This document shows, one piece after another, positions 1-8,323 of a stretch of DNA of 64,000 bases. The stretch lies in the NCBI RefSeq assembly GCF_004769235.1, contig NZ_RQFG01000005.1, forward strand, positions 1,302,001 through 1,366,000, in the 5' to 3' direction. The stretch's first letter is position 1; each line of letters opens with the position of its first letter. This stretch comes from Leptospira kanakyensis. GTDB lineage: Bacteria > Spirochaetota > Leptospiria > Leptospirales > Leptospiraceae. The notes beneath the pieces were generated by a model. That model had not been told where the DNA came from. It did no database searches and saw only the letters and a program-made list of their open reading frames with translations. The translations under genes and the position numbers were made by a program.

Positions 1-1243
1 CTGTAGTAAATCCAGTGGTTTCGGATCCATTCCAAGGCATAGGAATTCGTTCCGGGTCACGGCCTGGATGGAAAGGCCAATATCTTTTTCCCACAGGGTC
101 TTGGATTTTATTGTAAGCAACTTTCTGGCGTTTCATCCCAATCTCTTCACCGTAATAAAGAAACGGTGTGCCACGAAGAGTTAACATCATACAGGCTGCA
201 AGTTCCGCACGTGCTTTTGTATCGGCACCTTTTTCATACCTTGTGATGTGACGCGGGAAATCATGATTGGAGAGGGTGTAGTTTGGCCAATTGTCATCCC
301 CAAGTGCCGATTCAAAATCTTTTACAATTTGAAAGAATCGTTCAGCCTTCCATGGTGAGAAGAGGAACATAAAGTTGAATGCAAGGTGCAATTCATCATT
401 ACGCCCGCAATAAGTTGCAGGCAGAAGGACATTGCCGGGAAAATCTTGCATGATTTCACCAACAAACATTCGTTTTTCGGAATAGGAATCGAGAAGTTTA
501 CGCATACGACGAAGGATCCCATGCATTTCGGGACGATCCCGATCGTAAGCATGGACTTGTTTGTCGTAAGGTCTTGGCCCCTTCATAAAATAAGAAGCAT
601 TGTTACGTAAAAATTCATCTTTTACATATAAGTTAACTACATCGAGTCGGAACCCATCCACTCCCATATCCAACCAATACTTCATCATTTTAAAAATGGC
701 ATCTTCTACATCGGGATTACGCCAATTGAGATCCGGTTGTTCTTTTAGAAAGGAATGGAAATAGTATTCACCCGTTCGTTTATCATATTCCCATCCAGAT
801 CCACCGAAGGCACCAAGCCAATTGTTAGGTGGCCCACCTTGTTTTGGTTCCTTCCAAATGTACCAGTCTCTTTTGGGACTGTTGACGGAAGATCTGGATT
901 CGACAAACCAAGGGTGGAGATGGGAAGTATGGTTGACCACAAGATCCATGATGATACGAATTCCACGTTTGTGTGCTTCTTTTAACAATCGTTTGAAGGT
1001 TTGGACGTCACCGTATACGGGATCAATTTCTTCATAGTCAGAAATATCATAACCAAAATCAAACATAGGAGAAGGATACACGGGTGATAACCAAATGGCA
1101 TCAATGCCAAGCGAATCTTTCGAACCGGCAAGGTAATCCAATCTGCTGATGATTCCTTCTAAATCACCAATTCCATCTCCATTGGAATCTTGGAAACTAC
1201 GTGGGTAAATTTGATAGATGACTGCTTCTTTCCACCATGCCAT
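1..1243 (-). CDS. GH13 alpha-glucosidase / oligo-1,6-glucosidase-like protein, partial
   Basis: The gene starts at 1243 (ATG, MAWWKEAVIYQIYPRSF) and runs off the left edge, so about 414 N-terminal residues are present and the C-terminus is missing. Visible GH13 landmarks are the YQIYPRSFQDSNGDGIGDL opening, the VVNHTS region, the nucleophile region DGFRLDV, the acid/base region VGEI, the third acidic residue in SNHD, and a late RDPERIPMPW segment typical of oligo-1,6-glucosidases and trehalose-6-phosphate hydrolases. The family hydrolyses alpha-glucosidic bonds in short oligosaccharides. No signal peptide is seen, so a cytoplasmic enzyme is likely. It begins 1 nt after the glnD stop and is probably co-transcribed with it. 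Exact substrate cannot be assigned. Confidence 0.9.
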   Translation of the reverse strand, partial: MAWWKEAVIYQIYPRSFQDSNGDGIGDLEGIISRLDYLAGSKDSLGIDAIWLSPVYPSPMFDFGYDISDYEEIDPVYGDVQTFKRLLKEAHKRGIRIIMDLVVNHTSHLHPWFVESRSSVNSPKRDWYIWKEPKQGGPPNNWLGAFGGSGWEYDKRTGEYYFHSFLKEQPDLNWRNPDVEDAIFKMMKYWLDMGVDGFRLDVVNLYVKDEFLRNNASYFMKGPRPYDKQVHAYDRDRPEMHGILRRMRKLLDSYSEKRMFVGEIMQDFPGNVLLPATYCGRNDELHLAFNFMFLFSPWKAERFFQIVKDFESALGDDNWPNYTLSNHDFPRHITRYEKGADTKARAELAACMMLTLRGTPFLYYGEEIGMKRQKVAYNKIQDPVGKRYWPFHPGRDPERIPMPWNGSETTGFTT

Positions 1244-1244
1244 A

Positions 1245-3797
1245 TTAAAAATTAATCTCCATGATTCCTTGGTTTTCTTTCACACGTGCTACGGACAAAA
1301 TTCTTTCTTTGATGGCTAGGAGTAAACCCGTGTCCTCAATTTTTCTACCATCTTTCGTTTGGATATGAAAGGAATCATAAGCAAAATCCGCGCTGGTAGA
1401 GATCCTAACAAAAATGACTTCTAACTCAAAGTCGAGTAATGTTTTCAAAATTCGATACACAAGCCCAATGGAATCGGGAACTCGAACTTCTAAAACAGAA
1501 TAAAACTCAGAAATGTCATTTGAAAATTTTACCAACTCTTCCACCATTCCATCGGGAATTTGTGGTAATGTTTTCCAAATGTTGGTTGTGGATGCAAGGT
1601 CTTCGATATTGGTTTTACCTTCGATACATTCTGTTAGTGTGGATTCGATATCGGAAATTTGTTTTTCTACAATTTCCCCACTACCAAATTCGTCTGTGAT
1701 CTGCGCTTGTAAGATGAGTTGGTTTTCTTCGGTTCGGAAAAGTCTTAATCCCACCAAACTAAGTCCTAATGAAGATATAGTTCCAGAAAGATAAAGTAAC
1801 ATTTGTTTGTCTGCATTGGCAAATATTGACAAGGTGACAAATGCTGGTTCTCGTTCGGTAATCATTCGGAAAGGTAATCCTGAATTTTGCCATTCATAAA
1901 GTAATCCAAAATGTTGGAAAACACGCCTTGGTGTATTGTAGTTTAAGTAAGAAGAAGGTCTTATTTTCATACCAAACTCTACAATATGTTCGGATTGTTC
2001 CGAGGTGAGGCCTTCTTTTTCAATTAAATATGTTTCTAAAGTGGATTCAATCCGTTCTTGGGTGTCGGTGAGGTTGCCTTTTTTTTGTAAATAGGTGAGA
2101 GTGGAACTAAAGAGAAAATGTAAAATTTCTTTTTTCCAATTGGTTAAGATTCCTTGCCCTACTGATTTTGTATCAATGATGGTAAGGATGTACAATAACC
2201 TTAATGTGTTTTCGTTTGAAAATTGTTTTGCAAAAGAAGAAATGAGTTTGGGATCATAAATGTCTCGTTTGGATGATAACTCTGACATTACAATATGTTC
2301 AGCAACAAGAAATCGTAGAAGTTCTGTGTCTTCTTCTGACAACCGGAAACGTTCGGCAATGATGAGAGCAAGCTCCGCACCGTATTGGCTGTGATCTCCT
2401 TCTTTTACTTTTCCCGCATCATGGATGAGAATGGCCAGGGCCAAAATCTCAATTTTTTCACAAACATTGAATACATCTTGTACTTGTCTATCTTCCCATA
2501 AGTCAGCAATGAGAACATCCAATTCTCTTAAAATCAAAAGTGTATGTTCGTCGACTGTGTATTGGTGGTGGTAACTAAAAAGAGGAAAGTTTGTACAAGC
2601 TCCAAACTCAGGAATGAGTTTTCCGAGTATATTACATTCATGCATCAAAGTGAGTGTATGCCCAATTCGATTTTTTTTACGTAACATTCCCATAAAAGTA
2701 TCTAAAACAGATTTTTGATTTTTAAAATCATCATCTAAGAAGTGTGATGCGAATCGAATTTGGTTTAAATCGATACGAGATGGTTCTTCTGAGTTTTCCT
2801 GGGACTCAGCAAAAAATTGGATGATATCATCATACAAACTATCTGGATTCGAAAGTTCTTTTTGGATTCGTTTTTTATTAAAATTGGTTTTTTCATCCAA
2901 ATAAGTTCCAATATAAAAATACACATCCTTTTGGGCTTTGTAAAATTGACTCATAAAGGATTCGAGAGTTTTGATTTCGTTTTTCGGACCAAATCCTAAA
3001 AACTCGGCAACTTCCGGTTGGAGTCCTAAATCCAATCTGTCATTTTTTCGGCCACTGATGATATGAAGTGCTGATCTTGTTAAAAGTAAAAAATCATAAG
3101 CAGATAGAAGAGTTAAACTATCGCCTATCAAATAAAAATCAAAAATGCCACCGTCAGCGGAATCAGCGAGGGGATTGGTTTTTTCAATCCAATACATATG
3201 TTGGATATCACGAAGACCTAATGGGTCTATTTTAATATTGGGTTCAGAAAGTAAAATGGGGTTATAAGAATTGATGATCCGTTCGCGAAGGTAAGAGAGT
3301 TTCCATTCATTAAAAACTTTGATGGTTTTTTCAGGAATTTTTCCGAGGAAATCTGTTTTGTATTTTTGGAAAAGAACTTCGGATCCTACGAGGAAACGTG
3401 AATCAAGAACGGCATGGAAAGTTTCAATTTGATCCAAATACAAAAAAGATTCTTTGATTGTCCGGCAAGAATGTCCTACTTCCTTTTCATTGTTATATAA
3501 AAATGTATTAATTTTAGAAATGATTTCGCCGAGGACTTTATCTGATAATTTTCCATCATGAAGATAAAGAATGTCGATGTCAGAGTAGGGTGCGAGTTCC
3601 CGCCGACCATAGCCACCGACAGCAATCAAACAAAGATGGTCTTTTAAAGGGATTCCTTCCGACACTTCGTTGAAGAGAGTGCGAATGGATTCGTCGACAA
3701 GATTACTCAATTGGCGTGTAAAAAGCCTACCAGATGAAACTGTTTTGGCTTTTGGGAACGTCCGTTGCAGTTTTGCCTTGAGTTCTGATTTCATCAT
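1245..3797 (-). CDS. glnD: PII uridylyltransferase / uridylyl-removing enzyme GlnD
   Basis: GlnD uridylylates and de-uridylylates the PII protein in response to glutamine and so controls nitrogen assimilation. The protein is about 850 aa, the usual length. The nucleotidyltransferase motif GGYGRREL...SDIDIL lies near residues 61-76, an HD-type metal phosphohydrolase motif (LIHDAGK with upstream and downstream histidines) near 456-463, and two ACT-like regulatory segments fill the last ~170 residues. An ATG 60 nt further upstream is in frame, but the ATG at 3797 follows a TAGGAA ribosome-binding sequence and begins MMKSELKAKL, so I prefer it. It diverges from the membrane protein at 3835, leaving a 37-nt gap. 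No glnK or glnB lies in the window. Confidence 0.93.
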   Translation of the reverse strand: MMKSELKAKLQRTFPKAKTVSSGRLFTRQLSNLVDESIRTLFNEVSEGIPLKDHLCLIAVGGYGRRELAPYSDIDILYLHDGKLSDKVLGEIISKINTFLYNNEKEVGHSCRTIKESFLYLDQIETFHAVLDSRFLVGSEVLFQKYKTDFLGKIPEKTIKVFNEWKLSYLRERIINSYNPILLSEPNIKIDPLGLRDIQHMYWIEKTNPLADSADGGIFDFYLIGDSLTLLSAYDFLLLTRSALHIISGRKNDRLDLGLQPEVAEFLGFGPKNEIKTLESFMSQFYKAQKDVYFYIGTYLDEKTNFNKKRIQKELSNPDSLYDDIIQFFAESQENSEEPSRIDLNQIRFASHFLDDDFKNQKSVLDTFMGMLRKKNRIGHTLTLMHECNILGKLIPEFGACTNFPLFSYHHQYTVDEHTLLILRELDVLIADLWEDRQVQDVFNVCEKIEILALAILIHDAGKVKEGDHSQYGAELALIIAERFRLSEEDTELLRFLVAEHIVMSELSSKRDIYDPKLISSFAKQFSNENTLRLLYILTIIDTKSVGQGILTNWKKEILHFLFSSTLTYLQKKGNLTDTQERIESTLETYLIEKEGLTSEQSEHIVEFGMKIRPSSYLNYNTPRRVFQHFGLLYEWQNSGLPFRMITEREPAFVTLSIFANADKQMLLYLSGTISSLGLSLVGLRLFRTEENQLILQAQITDEFGSGEIVEKQISDIESTLTECIEGKTNIEDLASTTNIWKTLPQIPDGMVEELVKFSNDISEFYSVLEVRVPDSIGLVYRILKTLLDFELEVIFVRISTSADFAYDSFHIQTKDGRKIEDTGLLLAIKERILSVARVKENQGIMEINF

Positions 3798-3834
3798 GTT
3801 AAGATGTGTTCCTACCTTATTGGACAACTTTAAC

Positions 3835-4326
3835 ATGAATCCGAAGATTAAAATCACAATTCAGTTTATTTTCAGTCATCTTTGCGCCTATCTCCTTGTT
3901 TCCATTCCCTACTTTCAATTGGTGATGAAAGAATATTATGAGGGAGATACAGCGGTTTTCCGATGGTTTCTTGTCACAGCAAGTGACGGTGCTGCTTGGT
4001 CGAGAGCCATGTCTTGGTTGTTCCCGGCCCTTATTTTTCAAGCTGTCCTTATGGTTAGTTTTCTAATTCTGATTTGGGACTGGTTTTGTTTGCAGACCTT
4101 CGGTAAACAAATGTTTGTTTTAGTTTGGATGCGGACAGTTCTTGGTGGACTTGCTGCCATTTCCCCTGCTGTCGGAAGTTTAGAAGGGATGGTATTTATG
4201 ATTCCTGAAATTTCTATTTCGATCCATCTTTATGTAGCTTTTGAAATCTTTTTGCAGTCAGTTGTCCAAGCAGGAATTTTCCTTGGTTTAGTGAATCGGT
4301 GGAAAACAAACTCAAAAACTGACTAA
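3835..4326 (+). CDS. Hypothetical four-helix membrane protein
   Basis: I do not recognise the family. The 163-aa product has about four hydrophobic segments (near residues 8-28, 60-82, 92-115 and 130-152) and a short polar C-terminal tail (NRWKTNSKTD). The open frame continues upstream over the start of glnD, but the ATG at 3835 (MNPKIKITIQ) lies in the divergent gap and gives a sensible membrane protein start. TTGGAC just before it could be part of a promoter, but this is weak. A role cannot be assigned. Confidence 0.65.
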   Translation: MNPKIKITIQFIFSHLCAYLLVSIPYFQLVMKEYYEGDTAVFRWFLVTASDGAAWSRAMSWLFPALIFQAVLMVSFLILIWDWFCLQTFGKQMFVLVWMRTVLGGLAAISPAVGSLEGMVFMIPEISISIHLYVAFEIFLQSVVQAGIFLGLVNRWKTNSKTD

Positions 4327-4392
4327 GGTCATAGGGAAAATAGAATTAAATTTTAAAACACCAAATAATATATTAAATTGAGATCTTGTTTT

Positions 4393-5628
4393 ATGCACAT
4401 TCGTAATCTTCAAATTCCAATGGTTTCGATTCCAAACTTGTTTGGTTTCGTAAATAAAAAAGTGGTGATTTTATTTATCGGAATTTTTTGTCTTTCCACC
4501 AATGTTTTGTTTGCTGATGGATGGGAATCTTCCCTTTGGAAAGATAAAACTTATCGTAACCAAAGAGTTTCAAGCGCAGATCCAACCAACGGAAACGATG
4601 ACTTCATCAAAATTCCAAAGAAAAAAACAATCACGATTGCAGAGATCAAAACAAGAGGAGTCATCAAACACATTTGGATGACCCTTGCCAGTAAAGATGT
4701 AATGGCCAGAAAAAATGCAGTGATTCGGATGTATTGGGACAACCAACCCCATCCTTCCGTGGAAGTTCCGTTAGGCGAATTTTTTGGGCAAGGTTGGGGA
4801 GAAGAATACATAATGAATTCGGCACCACTTGTGGCCGCTCCCAAAAAAGGAAAGTCAATGAACTCTTACTTTCCTATGCCTTTTGAATCCGGTGCCAAAA
4901 TAGAAATTGAAAATGAATCAGACGAAGACATCAGCAACTTTTATTTTTACATTGATTATGAAGAATGGAAAGAACCTTTAAATTCGAATTTACGTTTTCA
5001 TGCGCAGTGGAACCGGTCAGTGACTCAACCTAACACAACGAATGGGAAAGAAAACGAGTGGGGACTTCTCGGAGAAACGGAAAAAACTGTATTTAAAAAG
5101 GAAAATTACTTCTCAGTTCTCGAAACGGAAGGCAAAGGCCAGTTTGTTGGTCTCAATTTGTATGTCGATTCCCCAACACCACTTTGGTATGGAGAAGGAG
5201 ATGATTTGATTTTCATTGATGGAAACCAAACGGAAGCCAATTTAAAAGGAACTGGAACCGAAGATGTTTTTAACACAGCTTGGTCACCAAAAGAAATCTT
5301 TATGCATCCATACTTCGGATATCCACGAGTTTCTGATTCTGTTGGTTGGTTAGGCAGAACACATTTGTATAGATTTTGGGTGGAATCCCCTATTCGTTTT
5401 GAAAAAAATTTCCTATTCTTATTAGAACATGGGCATGCAAATTCCTTGACCTTAGATTTAATCTCTGTTGCTTATTGGTATCAGAGTCTGAATTCAAAAC
5501 CAATGAAGGTTTTGCCGAAAAAAGAATTCCGAACCAATAAACCGGAAATTAATTTTCGTCACATCCATAAGTGGCGGGATTCATTCCGAAGCGAAAAAGG
5601 TTATGGGGAAATTTGGGGTTATGAATGA
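4393..5628 (+). CDS. DUF2961 / GH172-family secreted protein
   Basis: The sequence carries the hallmark GTGTEDVFNTAW of DUF2961, now classed as glycoside hydrolase family 172, whose characterised members act on fructofuranosyl or D-arabinofuranosyl linkages. Supporting segments are IKHIWMT near the N-terminus, VEVPLGEFFG, and the late PIRFEKNFLFLLEHGHAN block. A hydrophobic stretch (VVILFIGIFCLSTNVLFA) looks like a signal peptide, placing the enzyme outside the cytoplasm. The frame opens with a TTG at 4378; the first ATG is at 4393, and a later ATG at 4420 is also possible. The stop overlaps the start of the next gene, suggesting coupling. The substrate in a spirochaete is unknown. Confidence 0.8.
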   Translation: MHIRNLQIPMVSIPNLFGFVNKKVVILFIGIFCLSTNVLFADGWESSLWKDKTYRNQRVSSADPTNGNDDFIKIPKKKTITIAEIKTRGVIKHIWMTLASKDVMARKNAVIRMYWDNQPHPSVEVPLGEFFGQGWGEEYIMNSAPLVAAPKKGKSMNSYFPMPFESGAKIEIENESDEDISNFYFYIDYEEWKEPLNSNLRFHAQWNRSVTQPNTTNGKENEWGLLGETEKTVFKKENYFSVLETEGKGQFVGLNLYVDSPTPLWYGEGDDLIFIDGNQTEANLKGTGTEDVFNTAWSPKEIFMHPYFGYPRVSDSVGWLGRTHLYRFWVESPIRFEKNFLFLLEHGHANSLTLDLISVAYWYQSLNSKPMKVLPKKEFRTNKPEINFRHIHKWRDSFRSEKGYGEIWGYE

Positions 5629-6538
5629 GATTTATTCAGATATGTTTGCGAGAGAAATTGTCTCTCAATCCATCGATGCGATCGTAGTTTTAGATACGAA
5701 TAACAAAATACTATTTAGCAATTTAGCATTACAATCGTTAACTGGTTTTTCCAATGACGAGTTAACTGGAAAAACGTTTTCTTTTCTTTTTCCTCCCAAT
5801 GAAAAAGGGGAACAAAGTTCTATCGAATCTTTTATTAGTTCCAAAGACACTCATTACATCGCAGGGTTTTTAAAAGAACTGGAACTTGTCACTAAACCAA
5901 AAGGCACCATTCCTGTGGAAATTCGGGCCTTTACCATTCGTAACGAAAACCAAATGTTCTATGCGGCCATCATTCGAGATGTTCGCGAACGAAGACGTCT
6001 GGAAGAACAAAAAAATGTTCTCATTAGTAGTTTGAAACGTTTGGCCTATATGGATGAACTCACCATGCTACCGAACCGCCGTTCCTTTTCAGAAAGTTTG
6101 CAAAAAACAGTCGCTACTGTCAAACGTCGCAACAGGGAATCGGTGCTTGCGGTGCTAGATATCGATCATTTCAAAGTCATCAACGATACCTATGGACATG
6201 ACATCGGGGATTTGGTTCTCAAAAAAATGGCCAATATCTTTGTGGATTGCCTGAGAGAAGAGGATACCGTGGGAAGGATTGGGGGAGAAGAGTTCGGTTG
6301 TATCCTGCCTGACACAACTACAGAAGGAGCGACGATTGTTCTCGATCGCCTTCGGGAATCGGTAGAAAACCATCGTTTTTTCATCTTTGATAACTATTAC
6401 CTCAACATCACTCTGAGCATTGGATACACCAAAGTGCACCCCATCCAAAAACCAGAAGAGATTTTGAAATTGGCAGACATCGCACTCTACCAAGCGAAGA
6501 ATCATGGCCGAAATCGGATCCAAGTCTACCCTGTGTGA
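5621..6538 (+). CDS. PAS-GGDEF diguanylate cyclase
   Basis: This is a predicted cytoplasmic c-di-GMP synthase of about 305 aa. Residues ~10-130 form a PAS sensor (IVVLDTNNKILFSNLALQ, then a PAC-like IIRDVRERRRLEEQK). Residues ~145-305 form a GGDEF domain with the active motif GGEEF and, five residues upstream, an intact RxxD inhibitory site (REED), so product inhibition is likely. DIDHFKVINDTYGHDIGD and ALYQAKNHGRNR are also present. An in-frame ATG at 5603 exists, but ATG 5621 (MNEIYSDMF) fits the PAS start better. The first 8 nt overlap the GH172-type gene. A hairpin terminator follows. Confidence 0.9.
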   Translation: MNEIYSDMFAREIVSQSIDAIVVLDTNNKILFSNLALQSLTGFSNDELTGKTFSFLFPPNEKGEQSSIESFISSKDTHYIAGFLKELELVTKPKGTIPVEIRAFTIRNENQMFYAAIIRDVRERRRLEEQKNVLISSLKRLAYMDELTMLPNRRSFSESLQKTVATVKRRNRESVLAVLDIDHFKVINDTYGHDIGDLVLKKMANIFVDCLREEDTVGRIGGEEFGCILPDTTTEGATIVLDRLRESVENHRFFIFDNYYLNITLSIGYTKVHPIQKPEEILKLADIALYQAKNHGRNRIQVYPV

Positions 6539-6541
6539 CAT

Positions 6542-6576
6542 AATTTTAGCAGATTCTCACAAACTCTGCTAAAATT
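6542..6576 (+). terminator. Hairpin terminator after the diguanylate cyclase
   Basis: A perfect 12-bp inverted repeat (AATTTTAGCAGA and TCTGCTAAAATT) around an 11-nt loop starts 4 nt after the stop codon. There is no long T tract after the stem apart from the T-rich arm. It separates the cyclase from the heat-shock operon. Confidence 0.65.
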
Positions 6577-6599
6577 CCAGACTCCAATCATCTTCCTGC

Positions 6600-6628
6600 T
6601 TGACGAAAAAATCCCAAATCCATAAACT
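6600..6628 (+). promoter_or_regulatory. Sigma-70-like promoter of the hrcA operon
   Basis: TTGACG (6600-6605) and TAAACT (6623-6628) are separated by 17 bp. Transcription would start near 6635, immediately before the CIRCE operator at 6640, so repressor binding would block the start site. Assigned by consensus only. Confidence 0.6.
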
Positions 6629-6639
6629 TTAAGCATAGA

Positions 6640-6666
6640 TTGGCACTCTAATCATCAGAGTGCTAA
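6640..6666 (+). promoter_or_regulatory. CIRCE operator (HrcA binding site)
   Basis: TTGGCACTC, nine bases, then GAGTGCTAA. This is the 9-9-9 CIRCE layout with one difference from the consensus left arm TTAGCACTC. It lies 18 bp before hrcA, the classical site for HrcA autoregulation of the heat-shock operon. Confidence 0.95.
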
Positions 6667-6684
6667 AGGAAGTGCCAGAAGGAT

Positions 6685-7716
6685 ATGGATCTATCCCCTA
6701 GACATCGATCTATTTTGAAAGCCTTGGTTGAGGAATTTGTATCGGACAACAAACCGGTCGGATCCAAAACCCTTTCTGAAAAATACGATATCGGTGTTTC
6801 CCCAGCCACCATCCGCTCTTGTTTGGCGGAACTGGAAGAGATGGGTTTCATCGTGGCAAGGCATACATCTGGCGGTCGTGTTCCCACAGAACGTGGCTAC
6901 CGGTTGTATGTGGATAGTCTTGTAACTCTTTTTGAGTTAACCATGCGGGAGAAACAAAGGATCCAGGAAGAGTATCTTCGGATGCAATTTCGATTGGACC
7001 AAGTTCTCATTGCCACATCCAAAGTTTTGGCTTCCCTTTCGCAATCAGCGAGTGTGGTTCTAGGCCCTGAAGGGTCACTCGATACACTCAAACACATTGA
7101 ACTCATCCATGTAAATGGTGGAGAAGTTCTTATGATCCTTGTGATGCGGTCAGGTACGGTGCTCAATCGAAATATCTTTTTCGATTACCATATCTCACAA
7201 GAGACCTTGTACCAAATCTCAAGGTATTTGAATGATAACGTCAAAGGTTTTGATGTTCATGAAATTCAAAGTAATCTGATCCCTCAGATGATGATGAAAA
7301 AGGAAGGTCCAGAAGGATTTTCACAATTTGCACCATCAATTGCGAGAGCCATGGGATCGGACAGTTTGTCCGTTGATAACTTGTATATCGATGGATTAAA
7401 AAATTTATACGAAAACTTTAAGGATGAAGAGGAACAATTAGAAAACATCCTGCATCTGTTTGATGAAAAACAGTTTCTCAAAGAGTTTTTTAGCGATTAT
7501 GTTCCGATGGATGGGGTTTATACCATTATTGGAAAAGACGGTAATGCGAAGTTAGGTGGGGTAACCATCATTACAACCAATTACCGAATGGGAGAGAAGA
7601 GGATTGGTTCCATGGGAATCATTGGTCCTCAGAGGATGAATTACAACAAAGCATTACCTTTGATTGAATTCACTTCAAAGTTAGTTTCAGAAATGATAAC
7701 GAAGTTAAGTAGATAA
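6685..7716 (+). CDS. hrcA: Heat-inducible transcription repressor HrcA
   Basis: HrcA binds CIRCE and represses chaperone genes; GroEL normally aids its folding. The 343-aa protein has the N-terminal winged helix (MDLSPRHRSILKALVEEF, VGSKTL, VSPATIRSCLAELEEMGF, HTSGGRVPTERGYR), a central dimerisation/GAF-like region, and a C-terminal GPQRMNYNKALPLIEFTS segment close to the family signature. It is the first gene of hrcA-grpE-dnaK-dnaJ, 18 bp after the operator, and 12 nt separate it from grpE. Length is normal. Confidence 0.97.
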   Translation: MDLSPRHRSILKALVEEFVSDNKPVGSKTLSEKYDIGVSPATIRSCLAELEEMGFIVARHTSGGRVPTERGYRLYVDSLVTLFELTMREKQRIQEEYLRMQFRLDQVLIATSKVLASLSQSASVVLGPEGSLDTLKHIELIHVNGGEVLMILVMRSGTVLNRNIFFDYHISQETLYQISRYLNDNVKGFDVHEIQSNLIPQMMMKKEGPEGFSQFAPSIARAMGSDSLSVDNLYIDGLKNLYENFKDEEEQLENILHLFDEKQFLKEFFSDYVPMDGVYTIIGKDGNAKLGGVTIITTNYRMGEKRIGSMGIIGPQRMNYNKALPLIEFTSKLVSEMITKLSR

Positions 7717-7728
7717 GTAGGAGGAAAA

Positions 7729-8301
7729 ATGGCAGAAGAAACAAACGGATCCGTTGATGAACAAAATGTGTCAGTCGAAGAAGGGCAGGCCATTACGGAT
7801 GAAGCCATTGCACAAGCGGTAGAGGGTGCTGAAAAAGAACTCGATAACGCCAAAAAGGAAATCGAAACTTTAAAAGATTCTTGGTTAAGAGAACGTGCGG
7901 AGTTTCAAAACTACAAACGTAGAACCGCAAACGACTTGTTAAATGCAAGAAAGGAATCCATCAAAAAGTTCGCGGAAGGACTCACAGGAGCTCTCGACAA
8001 CTTGGAACGAGTATCCAATGTTCCGAACCAAACTCCGGAAGTGGTCGCTTTTGTAGAAGGGATCAAGATGGTTCAAAAGGAATTTTATTCCGTATTGGAA
8101 AAAGAAGGAATCAAACGTTTAGATCCGAAAGGAATGGCGTTTGATCCAATGCTTATGGAAGCCATTGCTTCTGAGGAAAGTGCAGAGTTTACGGAAGAGA
8201 CGGTTGTGGAAACTTACCAAGCTGGTTATTACCATGAAGAAGGTGAGAACAAACAATCCATTCGCCCTGCACGTGTGAAAGTGGGAAAACCACAAAGTTA
8301 A
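7729..8301 (+). CDS. grpE: Nucleotide exchange factor GrpE
   Basis: GrpE releases ADP from DnaK. The 190-aa product has an acidic, coiled-coil N-terminal half (residues ~1-75), the [11 protein letters not shown] motif, and a C-terminal beta domain ending with the family pattern [11 protein letters not shown]...[10 protein letters not shown] strong AGGAGG ribosome-binding site precedes the ATG. It lies between hrcA and dnaK on the same transcript. Confidence 0.96.
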   Translation: MAEETNGSVDEQNVSVEEGQAITDEAIAQAVEGAEKELDNAKKEIETLKDSWLRERAEFQNYKRRTANDLLNARKESIKKFAEGLTGALDNLERVSNVPNQTPEVVAFVEGIKMVQKEFYSVLEKEGIKRLDPKGMAFDPMLMEAIASEESAEFTEETVVETYQAGYYHEEGENKQSIRPARVKVGKPQS

Positions 8302-8323
8302 TATTAGTAAGAAGGAGAAGACT

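Noticed and set aside
6155..6541. 128-codon antisense frame inside the diguanylate cyclase
   Set aside because: The sense strand encodes an intact GGDEF domain over the same bases.
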